Shown here piece by piece: positions 24,738 to 36,267 of a DNA stretch of 64,000 nt. The notes below the pieces were generated by a model. The model searched no databases and was not told where the DNA came from. It was given only the letters and a program-made list of their open reading frames with translations. The DNA lies in contig OZ316896.1 of NCBI GenBank assembly GCA_973895155.1, forward strand, positions 22,816,001-22,880,000, written 5' to 3'. Position numbers and translations under genes: made by a program. Source of the stretch: Marsupella aquatica (lineage: Eukaryota > Marchantiophyta). Numbering within the stretch: the stretch's first letter is position 1; each line of letters opens with the position of its first letter.

Positions 24738-27591
24738 GCTGTAGAATGGTTTTGTATGAAGGTTTTAACATCGAGCAATAAAGAGACGAGTTGAATGATT
24801 TGGTCGCATGAACCTGGAACTAATAGTTGCCCGTTTGTTCGTTCGGTTCCTTTATCTACTATAGGCCTAGCTGCTTCAGGATTTAAGTTGGTGGAGGTGA
24901 TAATATCAAAGTAATTTGAAGAGACTGAAATGTCATCAGCTACTTTCTCTCACATCGTTAAAGTTCTACAGTCGTTGTATATATAGAATAAAGGCTGAAC
25001 CTGCCAGGCTTCACATTCTTAAATCGTTGCCCGTCAGCATCCCACTTTGGTTGCATTCCTATAGCCTCAACGTTTGCTCAGTTTCGATCACTTTCTTCTG
25101 TCACTTACAGCTCAGCAAGCAGGCTTTTGCACCTCATCTTCAAGCATCATCCATCTCCACATGCACATTTGAAATCAGTAAGGTGCTATGAGTTGTCCAG
25201 TAAGTTTTGTTTTGCCGAGCGTATCTTACCAATGAGAGCCGCAACTTCAGTTAGCACAATCTTCTATGAAACTTACTTCCTACTTCGGATTTTGACGTCG
25301 AGTTCATGTCAACCTTCATTAACTCGATATGGTAATGTCCTTATTACATTACAAAACCGCAGTACTGCTCAATAAGTAGAGGTACACAGATGTAAGGTTC
25401 AATGTCGGTAAACCATTCATTCGACTGAATCGATCTATGATTTTTCTTTAATGAAAATCTCCATTTTACTTCACATTATTAAACGAAGTTGCCAAGTGAG
25501 TTTAAGTATGGAACTTAGTTTGATGCAACAAATACGTCTAGGTTGCTTAATTTCCTGTTTCGAAGCAACATTTAGGCTGACATATTTGTGAACTCTTGAG
25601 ATCCATTTCAAATCTCATTTCTCAATCAAGGGTTCAGTCGTCAGTATTTACTTCCTCCCATTTAATCCGACTTTGTTTAATACTTCGCATGGAAAACAGA
25701 TTTTTGAGCAGGTACGATTGATGCTGTTTCAATCCAATGGAATCATTAATTTCGTTGCTTAAATGCTTTATTGTTATATACCTCTGCTGCAATCTCAGTT
25801 CTCAAGAGTTCAAGTGACAGCTCATAGCCGTAGAGCTTTTCATCGTAGGTACACAGATGCTTCAGTATACATAAGGAGTAAGCTGCACCCTCAATTACGA
25901 ACCGTAGGGATGAGTAGAAGGAACTTGACCTAGTCTAGTACGAAGACACCCAAAATTTAATAGAGCTAAACTTTCAGTTAATCTAGATGTCGCAGCCATA
26001 CGCGAGGGACTTTTCAATTGCGATCGAGGAAGTTGTTTTGGCAAGAAAGACGAGGCGCTTTAATTAAGTGACCGATATTGTGATTTTCCCGTTTTTTATG
26101 TCGACCTCCTGGTTAAGCCTTCTGGGCACCCAGGTCTACCAACTTTTACAAAATTGCCCGAATTTCGAAAGTTCGGCTTATAGCAAACCGACACATCGGA
26201 CGTCGGTCCTCCCCATACCTTTGGAAAAGAACAGCAAAGGTTCTGAGAGATCATATTTGAGAAGACTGCGAGAGAGAGATTTGTTTTTTCGTTCGGATTC
26301 ACTGATTGCATGTGATGTTTCACGTGCTCGTTATAGAAATCGAAACAATGCTCATCAACTATGCTCACACAACTCATATATGTCTTCCTTCACCTTCTAA
26401 GGGGCAGCATTGAAAGGCGAGACCCACTAATTAGGCAGCAATAAATGAGTTTCAGAGGAAAGCTAATCCAGATTCTAATTCGGTGTGACATCATATTCAA
26501 ACCGATCAAGTAGTTGAGGTACTCACGGTAATTAGGTGAGCAAATCTCTGCCCTTGTCTAGGCCTTCAGATTGGGGCTGGCACTTTGTGGTGTCTATGAG
26601 CACTACTGTATTATTTATACAAAGCCGTTTCTGACAGAGATGCTTGCTCGAATATCAGAGTAAGGATTTATGTGTTGCCCGAGAACGGAAATACGTAACA
26701 CGTAGAGATCGAGGCAAAGTTTGAATCTGAAAACAAGCTGCAAAACGCTGTAGCGTCTGCTTTGACAGCAACTAAAAACAACTCGTCTTTGCTTAAACCG
26801 CACTTGTCACTATGAAAGCCCATTCCATGTCTCATTGCTCACCATAAAAGGTGGAACACTAAGGACCTTCTGTGTACCACTTGCTAATAAAGGTTTTGCA
26901 CTCACCACCTTTTGTGGAGATCAAAACCATTAGACCATTTTTGAACCTTTGCATTTTACAATGAGAGCTACTGGCCCGTAGCCCTTTATAGGGGCAGTTG
27001 TGGTTTAACAAACCACAGCACAGCAACGTACTCTGAGCTGAACAACGAGTGGCTTAATGCAACTAACCTCAAGAGTACTCTCTCAATAGCCTCTGGTATA
27101 TTACTAAAAATTTGCTTCACGTCGAGCGTGTTCCTTCAGTTGTGACCGGAGATGTTTGCATCCTATAATCGGCCTCTTTTTCTTTGTGCGTGGCTAAAAC
27201 GCTTGGTCCCCGCTTGTTCTATCCAAGAGCTTTCAAAAACGTGTGACCGGTTCTGCAAAACGAAATTGTCTACTACGTCAACTGTCTAGCTAAACAACAG
27301 TCCAGTAAATTAGAGAACAAATTGAAGAATGACGAGATTCTTATGAGTTTTCCCCGACTTGGGATCCCTTTGAGCAGGAGTCTGCCTTGGATTACAGAGT
27401 AGATTGATTGCGATCGTCAGACCTGTTGGCTTGCGTTCGGGCCATCCAGCTTGGCACAAAGCTAACATAACCTCAACTTGTGACAAGTATCATAATATGA
27501 AAACTTTCTCTGCGCACTAAATCACAGCGACTGCAAACAAAACTACAAGTGACTGAAGACTCGCGAGGACTGCGAGTGAAAACACCAACGC
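24738..27591. other. Kelch-gene 3' flank without a kelch gene, then blocks C and R (first copies)
   Basis: No gene is supported. From about 25590 the text ('gagatccatttcaaatc-tctcaatcaag-gttcagtcgtcagta') matches the 3' flanks of both kelch genes (31160 and 42200), although no kelch coding sequence is present here. Block C (25775-26120) matches 42385-42654. Block R (26121-27586) matches 32930-34162 and the host sequence around the copia element. At 26121-26131 a single TCTGGGCACCC is the empty target site for element E. Confidence 0.65.
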
Positions 27592-28190
27592 ACGTCCGAA
27601 GGAACACTGCCAGCATCAACAGAAGTCCCAGATTTTTCCCGGGGCACATTCTTCTGCCAGAATTGAAGGGCAAGAGCTCGAAGTCTTGCACATGGCCATC
27701 GATGGTAGTTGACAACAATCTCTCTGGGTCAAACTCAAGCGAACCGTCCCAAACTTCAGGGTTCCTCGCTATGGCCTACATATTGACGAACACTTGAGAT
27801 TTCAGTGTGACAGGAAATTCTCTGTCTCTTCTTTGATCGACCGTTGGATCTCTGTCTTGATCTAGGGCTGTTGTTTCGCTTACTTTTGTGTTAAGCTTCT
27901 CAGTTTCGCTTACACGATAAATGTCATGCAAGGTTTACGTGTCTTGGTTTGTTTGAATTTTAGGCGGAGCCACACGTCAATTTTAGGCGGCGCCCTGGTC
28001 CTTGCTGGACAGGACTGTTCGTGGCCTTTATGTACCCTTCGGGGAAACAACTGAATACACTTTGTGGAAATACAGTCACAATTGTCTTTCAACCAATTTC
28101 GTTCATGCGCACACTGTCTGTTTGTGTTATACTATGTGTTCTCGTTCTTTAGAATCACACTATGTGATACCCTGCCACCTCTAGTGATTC
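27592..28190 (-). pseudogene. P450 exon-3 remnant (CYP-6) split by a solo LTR
   Basis: The minus strand at 27592-27805 encodes the meander-to-heme segment (LLPFNSGRRMCPGKN, with asparagine for glycine in the heme loop) followed by the K-prime region with a TAG. Homology resumes at about 28160-28190 with the 'gataccctgccacctct-gtgattct' segment just upstream in the gene. The 354 bp between them is a retroelement LTR. No other exon remains nearby. Confidence 0.8.
27806..28159 (-). mobile_element. Diverged solo LTR of the copia family inserted in a P450 remnant
   Basis: The segment starts TGTGACAGGAAATTCTCTG and ends TTCTTTAGAATCACA. The complete copia LTR read on its minus strand starts TGTGACAGGGAATGCCCTG and ends TTCTGTAGAATCACA. 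The length is 354 bp against 409 bp. It has TG...CA ends but no clear 5-bp target duplication. No internal domain is present, which fits LTR-LTR recombination followed by decay. Confidence 0.7.
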
Positions 28191-29651
28191 TCGTTTTCTC
28201 TTTGGTATGACGACAGTCCCCCAACTAAATCATTCAACCAAAGACTTTGGTGTGACAAGCCGCAAACTAAATTATCCAATAAGAGACCTTCCCGGCTACC
28301 TTCCGGGCTGGTATGAGGGCCCACACCAGGTGATGTAATCATCCACACACGAAACCCATCTGTCCCAACCCATAGCACAATTGGGGATGCCCTTGGTTTC
28401 GGCAGGGCAACGCAAGCGAAATAGCAAGGAGACTGGGAAAATAATACAACGAAAAATAGGGACCGTCTATCGCAACCCGGAAATATCGGATACCATTGAT
28501 CTGGGCCCAAATTGCCACAGCATCGGTGACGTACTTATTCAACCAGCCAGCCGCCACGATCAAGAGAACCCTAACGAAGACTGGCATTGGAGATCCCACG
28601 CACAGCAGTTTGGCGATTTACCCTCTTAATAATGGTCTTTGCTTGTATGCAACACCCAAATTGAGAAGTGGTTTTCGGGTATAACTCGCCTAAAATATAA
28701 AGACAGGCGTTTAGGGCCAAATTACACCAATTAATGAAAATAGGTAAGGTACCGTTTGGAAAGAAGCCCTCGTGAATTGATCGAGACTACACCAGCTTCC
28801 TTGGGTGACACTTCACTCGTCGTGGTCATGCGACAACCCTCTAATTAAAGAACTACTCCCGGGTCATTCTTGTCACTGTCACATTTTGGACTCCGGACGG
28901 TTCTCCAACAGAAGTGGTGACTCAAGTCTCGAGGTGACATGTACGTAAAGTCAGTGTGGATGATCTTCGCTGCTTCACAGAAATTTGTTTGTGATCTCAT
29001 GAGAATCTCTATCTGTTTTCGTCCGTCGGTAATGGAGTTATGCTACTTCCTTTGTTGGTTTAGTGTTGCAGGGATGAGCCGAGGGATGAGCAAATGACAT
29101 TAACAAATTTTCGCATATCTGAGGTCTACGGTCAACAGCTCGGAATCTGAATCCAACGTACATTGCCCAGTTTAGATGGACTCGTTGTTACTATAGCAGC
29201 TTTCCTCTAGAATGTTGTGGGCTGCAGGCATATCGATTGTCATACATCCAGGATATGAATTCGTTGATACTCTAACAACTTTGTTCAGGCTTCGCTTGTT
29301 CAATTCATAATTTACGTTCTTCAACTCATCTTAATGACATGTTGTGCATGCATGTAGCAATGGGATCATTCTGAGGTTGAGGTATCGGGCAAGTGGGAGA
29401 AGAACCTCGTCGCTCTTCCGAACTTGTAGGGTCGGTACTTTTTTGGAATGGCGGGGGCAATATTTGTACCAACGGGTGATTACTCCGATTCGTACTGGGG
29501 TTGAAGGTGGACTGGCTGAGGAATACACACTGTTGAGACTTCCCTGAAGTGCGCATTCCAGCAAGCAAGTAGGCATCGATCGTCTTCTGTCTTCAGGCAG
29601 CAGTTGCGGCGGAGAAACCTCCGGAACACTAAGTTCACATAGGTATCGAAG
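28191..29651. other. Spacer upstream of the F-box/kelch gene
   Basis: No gene or repeat is recognised with confidence. Short overlapping frames exist on both strands without domains. The last several hundred bases are the unique 5' flank of the kelch gene and should contain its promoter; no convincing TATA box was seen. Confidence 0.4.
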
Positions 29652-31007
29652 ATGTTTCACCTGGCCAGGCTGAAAGCGGAGAATCTGATGAGGAAAAGAG
29701 GGAAACAACAGCGTGACGCACTTGAGGGGAGCTCATCCACAGGAGCAATCACGGACGAAAACGGCAGCAGGGGACTTCTTCCTGGCATTCCGCACGATCT
29801 CACGGTACGGATGATTAGTCCAAAACTCTCATGGCGCTCAGTTGAGGCTCTCTCATCAGTGAGCCGTGCCTGGCAACGAGCAGTTCGAAGTCATGAAATT
29901 CATGACGAAAGAGCTCGCTCCCACTCGACGGAAACGTTTGTTGTCCTAAACCATACTCTATCTGTTTCTGAGAAGAAGTTTGGGATCGCTCTCTATAGCC
30001 TGCGAACAGGCGCTTGTCGTCAGCTTCCTCCCATCCCACACGTCAAGAATGGAATCCCAGATTTCTGCGAATGCACAACCTTGGATGGGAAAATATATAT
30101 TTTGGGAGGATTGAAGAACAATTCTACGAACTCCACTCTTCTGTGCCAAGCGGACGTATATATGTTTGATGTGGCTGGTCATGCACAGACTTGGAAAAAC
30201 TGCTCTAGTATGCACACAGCTAGGTGTAGATTTGGGTGTGGCATTATAGACGGGAAGATTTATGTATGCGGTGGTTCTAAGTCGTCCAGTGTGGCAACTG
30301 TTTCGGACACAGAGGTGTATGACCCCAAAGTAGATGCTTGGACTGAGCTTATGCCAATGATAGGTGGGCGCAGAGGTCATACAGTTGCAGTTGTTCATAA
30401 TGAGCTTCTGGTGTATGGCGGAGAGTTCCTCCTTGGAGGGTACTGGATCTTCAACCTGATACACCGTCAGAATTGGTATACCCGTGCATACTCTGCAGAT
30501 TATTTTGAGATTTATAACCCCACCACGGGTGAGTGGAGACGACTGCCCAACGATCCGAGAATGGATCTTGGTGTGCTCCACCCGGTACCCAACATTCCGG
30601 GAATGGATCTTGATGACTGGCTTGGTAAAACAATGTTCTCTGTAGAGGGGAAACTGCATGCCATCACAGGGTCTGCTGTTTTTCAACTTGACCTTGAACA
30701 AGATGTCAGGACGCGTGTGCATTTCATCGAACAGCGAAAGAGAAATTATTGGACACCATACACTCCAAAAAAGGGACCACTTGCAGTTTTAGCGATGGAT
30801 GACCAGCTTTTAGCATTCGATTTTTGGTATGAGTATCAGTATATTGGAAGGCGCGTTGAAAGAGGCCGAGATGGAGACCGGGTCTTTGCTCTTCTTCGAG
30901 GCACAGGGTTCGGTGTCAAGTACCAAGATATTGTGTGGGAGAGAGTTCTATATTCTCTTTCCTTTAGTCGTTTGAAGTCTCCGTTCTTGCGTATTCTTCG
31001 ACTCTGA
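29652..31007 (+). CDS. F-box/kelch-repeat protein, intact single-exon gene
   Basis: A 451-aa frame from ATG 29652 to TGA 31005-31007. An F-box-like segment lies at about aa 41-80 (LLPGIPHDLTVRMISPKLSW, then VSRAWQ). At least three kelch-type units follow: DGKIYILGG (about 145-153), DGKIYVCGG (about 200-208) with EVYDPKVDAWTELMPM, and LLVYGG (about 252-257) with EIYNPTTGEWRRLP. Such proteins usually act as substrate receptors of SCF ubiquitin ligases, binding Skp1 through the F-box and a target through the kelch propeller. The target is unknown. A near-identical copy at 40730-42048 has lost the native start and F-box frame. Confidence 0.92.
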   Translation: MFHLARLKAENLMRKRGKQQRDALEGSSSTGAITDENGSRGLLPGIPHDLTVRMISPKLSWRSVEALSSVSRAWQRAVRSHEIHDERARSHSTETFVVLNHTLSVSEKKFGIALYSLRTGACRQLPPIPHVKNGIPDFCECTTLDGKIYILGGLKNNSTNSTLLCQADVYMFDVAGHAQTWKNCSSMHTARCRFGCGIIDGKIYVCGGSKSSSVATVSDTEVYDPKVDAWTELMPMIGGRRGHTVAVVHNELLVYGGEFLLGGYWIFNLIHRQNWYTRAYSADYFEIYNPTTGEWRRLPNDPRMDLGVLHPVPNIPGMDLDDWLGKTMFSVEGKLHAITGSAVFQLDLEQDVRTRVHFIEQRKRNYWTPYTPKKGPLAVLAMDDQLLAFDFWYEYQYIGRRVERGRDGDRVFALLRGTGFGVKYQDIVWERVLYSLSFSRLKSPFLRILRL

Positions 31008-31356
31008 GCAGCTGCTGCACAATTAAGTTGGGCCAAATCATTCAAGGGCATAGGCCGGTTCTTTCTCCGGAACTTATCCTCCTCCTTTGTCGATCTGTAG
31101 TTGATAGAACAGGAGATCGATTTCCTGGCTGATAACATTTACGTAGACAAGATTTGGTTTGTTTCTTTGTTGAGATCCATTTCAAATCGTTCTCAATCAA
31201 GGATTCAGTCGTCAGTATATACTTTCTCCCATTCTATCCGACCTTGTTTGATACTTCGCATGGAAAACAGATTTTTGAGCTGGTACAATTGATGCTGAAT
31301 CATTGATTTCGTTAATTAAATGCTTTGATTGTTGATTTCGTTAATTAAATGCTTTG
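31008..31356 (+). other. Kelch-gene 3' flank (shared by three loci) with 29-bp junction duplication
   Basis: This sequence is shared with 42049-42380 and, in its distal half, with 25590-25775. At 31303-31360 TTGATTTCGTTAATTAAATG is present twice with a 29-bp period, directly at the join with truncated element E. The kelch copy at 42 kb has only one unit. Confidence 0.75.
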
Positions 31357-32929
31357 ATTGGTGATGGATTGGGGATTCTGGAAGCGGACCCTACTGGCTT
31401 TGATAGGATACACGTTACTTTGAGGTACAGAATGGTTGTAGGGGGGGCTGCGCTGGACAGAGCGGATGAGGGGGCGATGGTGCTGTGGTGTGAGGGGAAA
31501 AGGGAGCGGCCTCTTTTCTCTCTTTCTAGTTTGATCTTGGCAATTTGTTCTGCTTCCCGATCGGAAAGGTTTGAACACTCTGCAGAATGTGCCAGAGCTG
31601 AAATTGGTTAAGCATGCGCTGCTCGGGGATTTTGCTTCATCTCCTTGGTCTTGTTGTGCCGGGCTTGTGGTCTCTGGGCTAGGATTGTCCTGAGAATTGG
31701 CATCCAACGGAGGAGCAGTCCGAGCTGGGGAGAAAGAATTGGGGATAATTAGGGGCAGAATCAGTTTTGATCAAGCTTGGCGCCTGACTGGTGGCTATTA
31801 TCGTTCTTTGGTGTGCTGCTTCGTGCTTCAGCAGGGAGATCGGGGGGTGCAAACATGCTCTGATCGGGGGCCTGATGAAGTTTCCTCGGGGAGGTTCTGG
31901 TGCTTCTTAAAGTGTTGGGCAGTGCTCTAGGGCCGGGCGCTAGGTTTGGCTGGTGGGTATCGAGTTGCCACCTGATTGGGCACTATTAGGTGGCGTTGCC
32001 TATGATGCTTTGTGATCGATCTTACGCAGAACGAACAATCGGAAAACAAACTTTGAACACACATCAATGTATTGATTGCGAAGTAAACATGTGTATAGAT
32101 CTTTATTTTTATTTTCTGCCTTCTCCTTGAAGAGAATCGAAAGACAAACTCGGACATGTTCACTGATCCTTAAGACCTAAACTCCCCGCGGGGATCGCCG
32201 ACATTTGAAAAGACATGAAGCACCGACATTTGGAAAGACATGAAACACCTTCGGACAATAGACAATACTTCACACAATGACACGTGGTGAGTCCAACGAC
32301 TTACACCGACGACCTTTTACATGAGTAACAAGTAAACTGAGAACACTACACGATAGATAGCAGTCGATCAGAAAGAAGACAGAGAAACCTATCATGCTTT
32401 CTGGGCTCCCAAGTTATATATCACACTGCCCAAGGGCAAGAAACGCCGAACCAGGAGAATAGATCCCAAAGGCAAAGCAACCCAATGAACCCAATGAAGG
32501 GGAGGAAAAGAGGGGAAAGGTCCCCAAGAAAAACAAGCCAAGGGGTCCCCAAGTCCCGTCGTGGTTGTTCTGATTGATTGGTGCATGGAGTTAGTGGTAG
32601 ATTCAGAGACTTAAGTTTGTTCTGCCGATGTGGCCTTGTCTGACCTTGGTCTGGGCTTTGGGGCTTGGGTTCCTCTGCCCGGGTGGCCGAGTGTTGCCCT
32701 GCTTGAGTCCCCTGGGTGTGTTGGGGCGTTGGTGCGCTAGGGTGTTGAGTGGTTCTTTATTGTGCTCTCGAATGTTGGTTAGTTGTTCATCTGGTGCTGA
32801 TTGATTAGTGTTTGGGTAGATTTTGAAATTTGCTCCAATTCCTTGGGGGCGGCTTTCAACCTGGATTCAGGTGGTGCTGGTGTCCTTTTACGTTTCCCCT
32901 CTGGTGGTTCCTCCGGCTGGTGACTTGTG
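31357..32929. repeat. Element E, left-truncated copy
   Basis: About 1.57 kb matches the right part of the full element at about 45165-46693. The right end and flank are the same, ending in TCTGGGCACCC (32930-32940) followed by block R. Small open frames at 31354-31611 and 31697-31930 are conserved in the full copy but show no recognisable domain. The minus strand at 32390-32590 carries the LINE-tail-like motif order also seen at 7365-7560. Confidence 0.75.
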
Positions 32930-34162
32930 TCTGGGCACCCGGGTCTACCAACTTCTACAAAATTTCCCGAATTTCGCAAGTGCGGCTTATCGCAAACCGA
33001 CACATCGGACGACGGTCCTCACCATGCCTTTGGAAAAGAACAGCAAAGGTTCTGAGAGATCATAATTGAGAGGACTACGAGAGGGAGCTTTTGTGTTTCG
33101 GTCGGATGCACTAATTGCATGTGATGTTTCACGTGCTCGTAATGGAAATCGAAACAACGTTCATCAACTATGGTCACAGAACTGATATCTTCTCCTTCTA
33201 AGGGGCGGCATTGAATGGCGAGACCCAAAAATTAGGCAGCAACAAATGAGTTTTCGAGGAACGCTCATCCAGATTCTAATTCGATGTTACTTATCATATT
33301 CGAACGGATCATGTAGTTGAGGTACTTAGGGTAAATGGTGAGCAAATCTCTGCCCTTGTCTAGTCCTTCAGATTGGGCCTGGCACTTTGTGGGGACTATG
33401 AGCAGTACTGTATTATTTATACAGAGTCGTTTCTGACCGAGATGCTTGTTCGAATATCAGAGTAAGGATTTATGTGTTGCCCGAGAACGGAAATACATGT
33501 AGAGATCGGGGCAAAGTTTCAACCTGAAAACAAGCTGCAAAATGCTGTAGCGTCTGCTTTGACAACAACTAGAAGACTACAAACCACGCACAGCAACGTA
33601 CTCTGAGCTGAACAACGAGTGGCTTAATGCAACTAACCTGAAGAGTCCTCTCTCGATAGCCTCTGGTAAATTACTAGAGATTTGCTTCACGTCGAGCGTG
33701 TTCCTTCAGTTGTGACCGGAGATGTTTGCCCCCTATGATCGGCCTCTTTTTCTTTGTGCATGGCTAAAACGCTTGGTCCCCGCTTGTTCTACGTCCAAGA
33801 GCTTCCAAAAACGTGTGACCAGTTCTGCACAATGAAATTGTCTCGTCACATGTCTGGTTCGACAGAAAGTCTCCAGTAAAATTAGAAACCAAATTGAAGA
33901 ATGACGAGATTCTTTATGAGTTCTCGCCGACTCGGGATCCCTTTGAGCAGGAGTCTGCCTTGATTAGATTGATTGCGATCGTCCTATACAAGTTGGCTTG
34001 CGTTTCGGGCCATCCAGCTTGGCACAAAGCTATTATAACTTCAAGTTGTGACAAGTATGATAATGTGACAGCTTGTCTCTTCGCACCATATCACAGCGAC
34101 TGCAAACAAAACTACAAGTGCTTGAAGACTCGCGAGGACGTACTGCGAGTGAAAACACCAAC
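32930..34162. repeat. Block R, second copy
   Basis: This matches 26121-27586, with about 240 bp less near 33570. Homology stops sharply at 'gagtgaaaacaccaa' (27586 and 34162), where the first copy joins the P450 remnant and this copy joins the ABCG block. I saw no coding sequence. Confidence 0.75.
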
Positions 34163-34554
34163 TGATGGCACTGATGATGCGACGTTCTTTCTGTTTCATC
34201 CGTGATGTGTACTGTAGTCCACTCAATCGATCGCATTTTATTTGTCCTTGTTCGAACCTTCCTCGGTATTGAGAGATTCTCAGTCACGCGCGAGAGATTG
34301 AAGAAGTGTCACTCAACGCAATCACAACGAATTTCATGCCGAAGTGGAAAGTTATACAAGCTCGGGAATGTGGAATCTCAACTTATCCAGCTTTCTATGA
34401 ATGAATTTGGTAATTTCCTCACGCCCATCATTACTACTCACTGTGATTCGTCGGTTTTCTCTTGGAGGCTGATGTTGCAGACAAATCTTCGGTCAATGTG
34501 ATCGATGGACAGTGAGTAATTGCTTCCTCGGTTAGCTACAGTCCGGTAGCTAGC
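34163..34554. other. 3' flank of the ABCG pseudogene
   Basis: Unique sequence between the end of block R and the ABCG stop codon. No gene or repeat is recognised; it probably contains the ABCG 3' UTR. Confidence 0.4.
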
Positions 34555-36221
34555 CTAGCGATTGCGACGAGTGAGTCGCCAGTGAACAGTAAGGTAGCAG
34601 CTGATGCGGTAGAAGAGAATAAATCCGACCATGACCAACACATCATTCCACTTCTGGTGCCCTTGCACACCTGAATTGTGCAGCACCTGACTTCCCGTAA
34701 GCAAACAGAAGCTATTGGCATCTGCGGCACCGATCACAGCAGTCGACGAGAGCCCTCTATCGTAGCACTTGGTTTTGTGAGCTCCGAACTCGTTCAATAG
34801 AAGCGCGTCGAACGGGTACTTGAAGAGCGAGATGTAGTGCATCCAGATCCAGTATTTGGGAATTTCGTGTCTGTTAATGATGTAGCCGGAGAAGAGGAAG
34901 AAGGCCCCCATGAAAGCGGCGACGAGAGCTTTCCCCATGATGTAATTGGGTACAAGTGCGCTGAAGAAAGCTACGAAGGAGTTGGCGAGAAGGAGAGTCA
35001 ACCACAGAACGAGACAATAGAACAGAAAGCTCCCGATCGAGGAGGTCAGGCCCGCCAGCCAGTAGGACGGAGAACCGTAAAGGATTGCAATGGAAAATAG
35101 AAAGGGGACGAAGACTACGGCGTGCGAGAGGACGTACGACGAAATGCGGTAAGCACCTCTTGAGGTCTCGCGCAGCAAGATCTGGCGCTCTTGCAGGAAA
35201 ATGGGGAGCGCTTCCGTGGTAGAGTTTAATAGAAACGAGAGGGTGAAAACGAAGAATCCGAGGCGGTCCTGGACACCTTGTCGATCGTTGTCCACATTGA
35301 GAAACACTGTGCCGAGGATTACACCTGCTGTTAGAGCCTGGATGCTTCTGGCAGTGAAGAGCTCCTTAGTGCGCAGTATGTTCTTGAAGAACCGCTCCGT
35401 GAGAACTGCCGTCTCTTGCCATATATTGTTCGCGTAAGAAAGCTTGTCTGGATAATCATCACCTCCTCCACCCTGCTCGAACCTGCCACCTTTAGGTTCA
35501 TCATCCTCCCGATCATCCTTCGAAGTAGCTTAACCGTTCTCCAAATCAACCAATCTAGGATCGCTGCTGTGGAATTCCTTACCGAGCTCGAATTCGGACA
35601 TGTGCAGCTGAGTAAGCCCTTTGGCTATGGTGGCATAGGCGCCCATGTATTCTTCGGTCTCCCAGGAATTGACCGCATCGATTGCGTACTCCATAACATT
35701 CGTCTGCGCGGGGACTTCATGTCCGGCAGTAGCGAGCCGTGTCGCCAGGAGATCCAGGCTACCGTGGTGGACCACCATCCCTCCCGCAACCAGGAGAATC
35801 GAGTGCATGAGCTGCAGAATTCTAAAGCTCGGCTGATGGATGCTAAGAATTACCGTCCGTCTTCGACACACAGCCATAGACCGTAGCATGGCGACGACGT
35901 TCAGGGCAGCTCCGCTATCCAAACCCGATGTCGGCTCGTCCAGGAGCAGCACCGCTGGGTCGTGAATTACATCCACGCCGATTGAAACCCGCCGTCTCTC
36001 ACCTCCGGACACGCCTATGATCATTTCGTTCCCGATGCGCGTGTCTGCCGCGTGCTGCAATCCCAGCTCGACCAGAAGGTCCTGCACTCTCGAAAGCTTC
36101 TCGGCCATTGACATAGATGAAGGGAGTCTCAACCTCGCGCTGAAGAGTAATGTCTCAATAACAGTCAGAGTTGGGAACAAAGCATCATCTTGCATCACAT
36201 AACCTGAGATTCGTCGGAAAG
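34555..36221 (-). pseudogene. ABCG half-transporter (WBC type), 5'-truncated, one in-frame stop
   Basis: The reading frame runs from TFRRISGYVMQDDALFPTLT (about 36217) to the stop at 34555. It has the ABC signature VSGGERRRVSIGVD, Walker B LLLDEPTSGLD and the H-loop SIHQPS, then a charged linker and an ABC2-type membrane domain with about five or six hydrophobic helices. Nucleotide domain before membrane domain is the ABCG order; such half-transporters dimerise to export lipids or hormones. Walker A and everything before it is missing because the gene ends at a telomere-repeat junction. An in-frame TAA at 35530-35532 separates two frames that are otherwise continuous; a small intron there cannot be fully excluded, but the simple one I tried breaks frame. 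Confidence 0.85.
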
Positions 36222-36224
36222 TGG

Positions 36225-36267
36225 AAACCCTAAACCCACTCCACCGTAAACCCTAAACCCTAAACCC
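36225..36267. repeat. Interstitial telomere-like CCCTAAA patch at a duplication breakpoint
   Basis: The sequence reads AAACCCTAAACCC, then ACTCCACCGT, then AAACCCTAAACCCTAAACCC, then ACTCCACCGT running into CYP-5 exon 3. The plant telomere heptamer appears in two short runs, and the P450-derived decamer ACTCCACCGT is itself duplicated. The patch sits exactly between the truncated ABCG gene and the truncated P450. Confidence 0.85.

Noticed and set aside
29958-30722. 254-codon open frame antisense to the kelch gene (and its partner 40999-41622)
   Set aside because: It lies wholly opposite the kelch frame, has no domain, and stays open only because the sense codons are conserved in the duplicate.
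31345-31707. 120-codon minus-strand frame (and 160-codon partner at 45033-45515)
   Set aside because: It is conserved between the two E copies, but so is the whole noncoding block; the composition is low-complexity Ser/Pro/Gln and no domain is visible.
35524-35532. Short intron removing the ABCG stop at 35530
   Set aside because: A GTTAAG...GGCAG interval exists, but removing it shifts the downstream frame, so a nonsense mutation is simpler.
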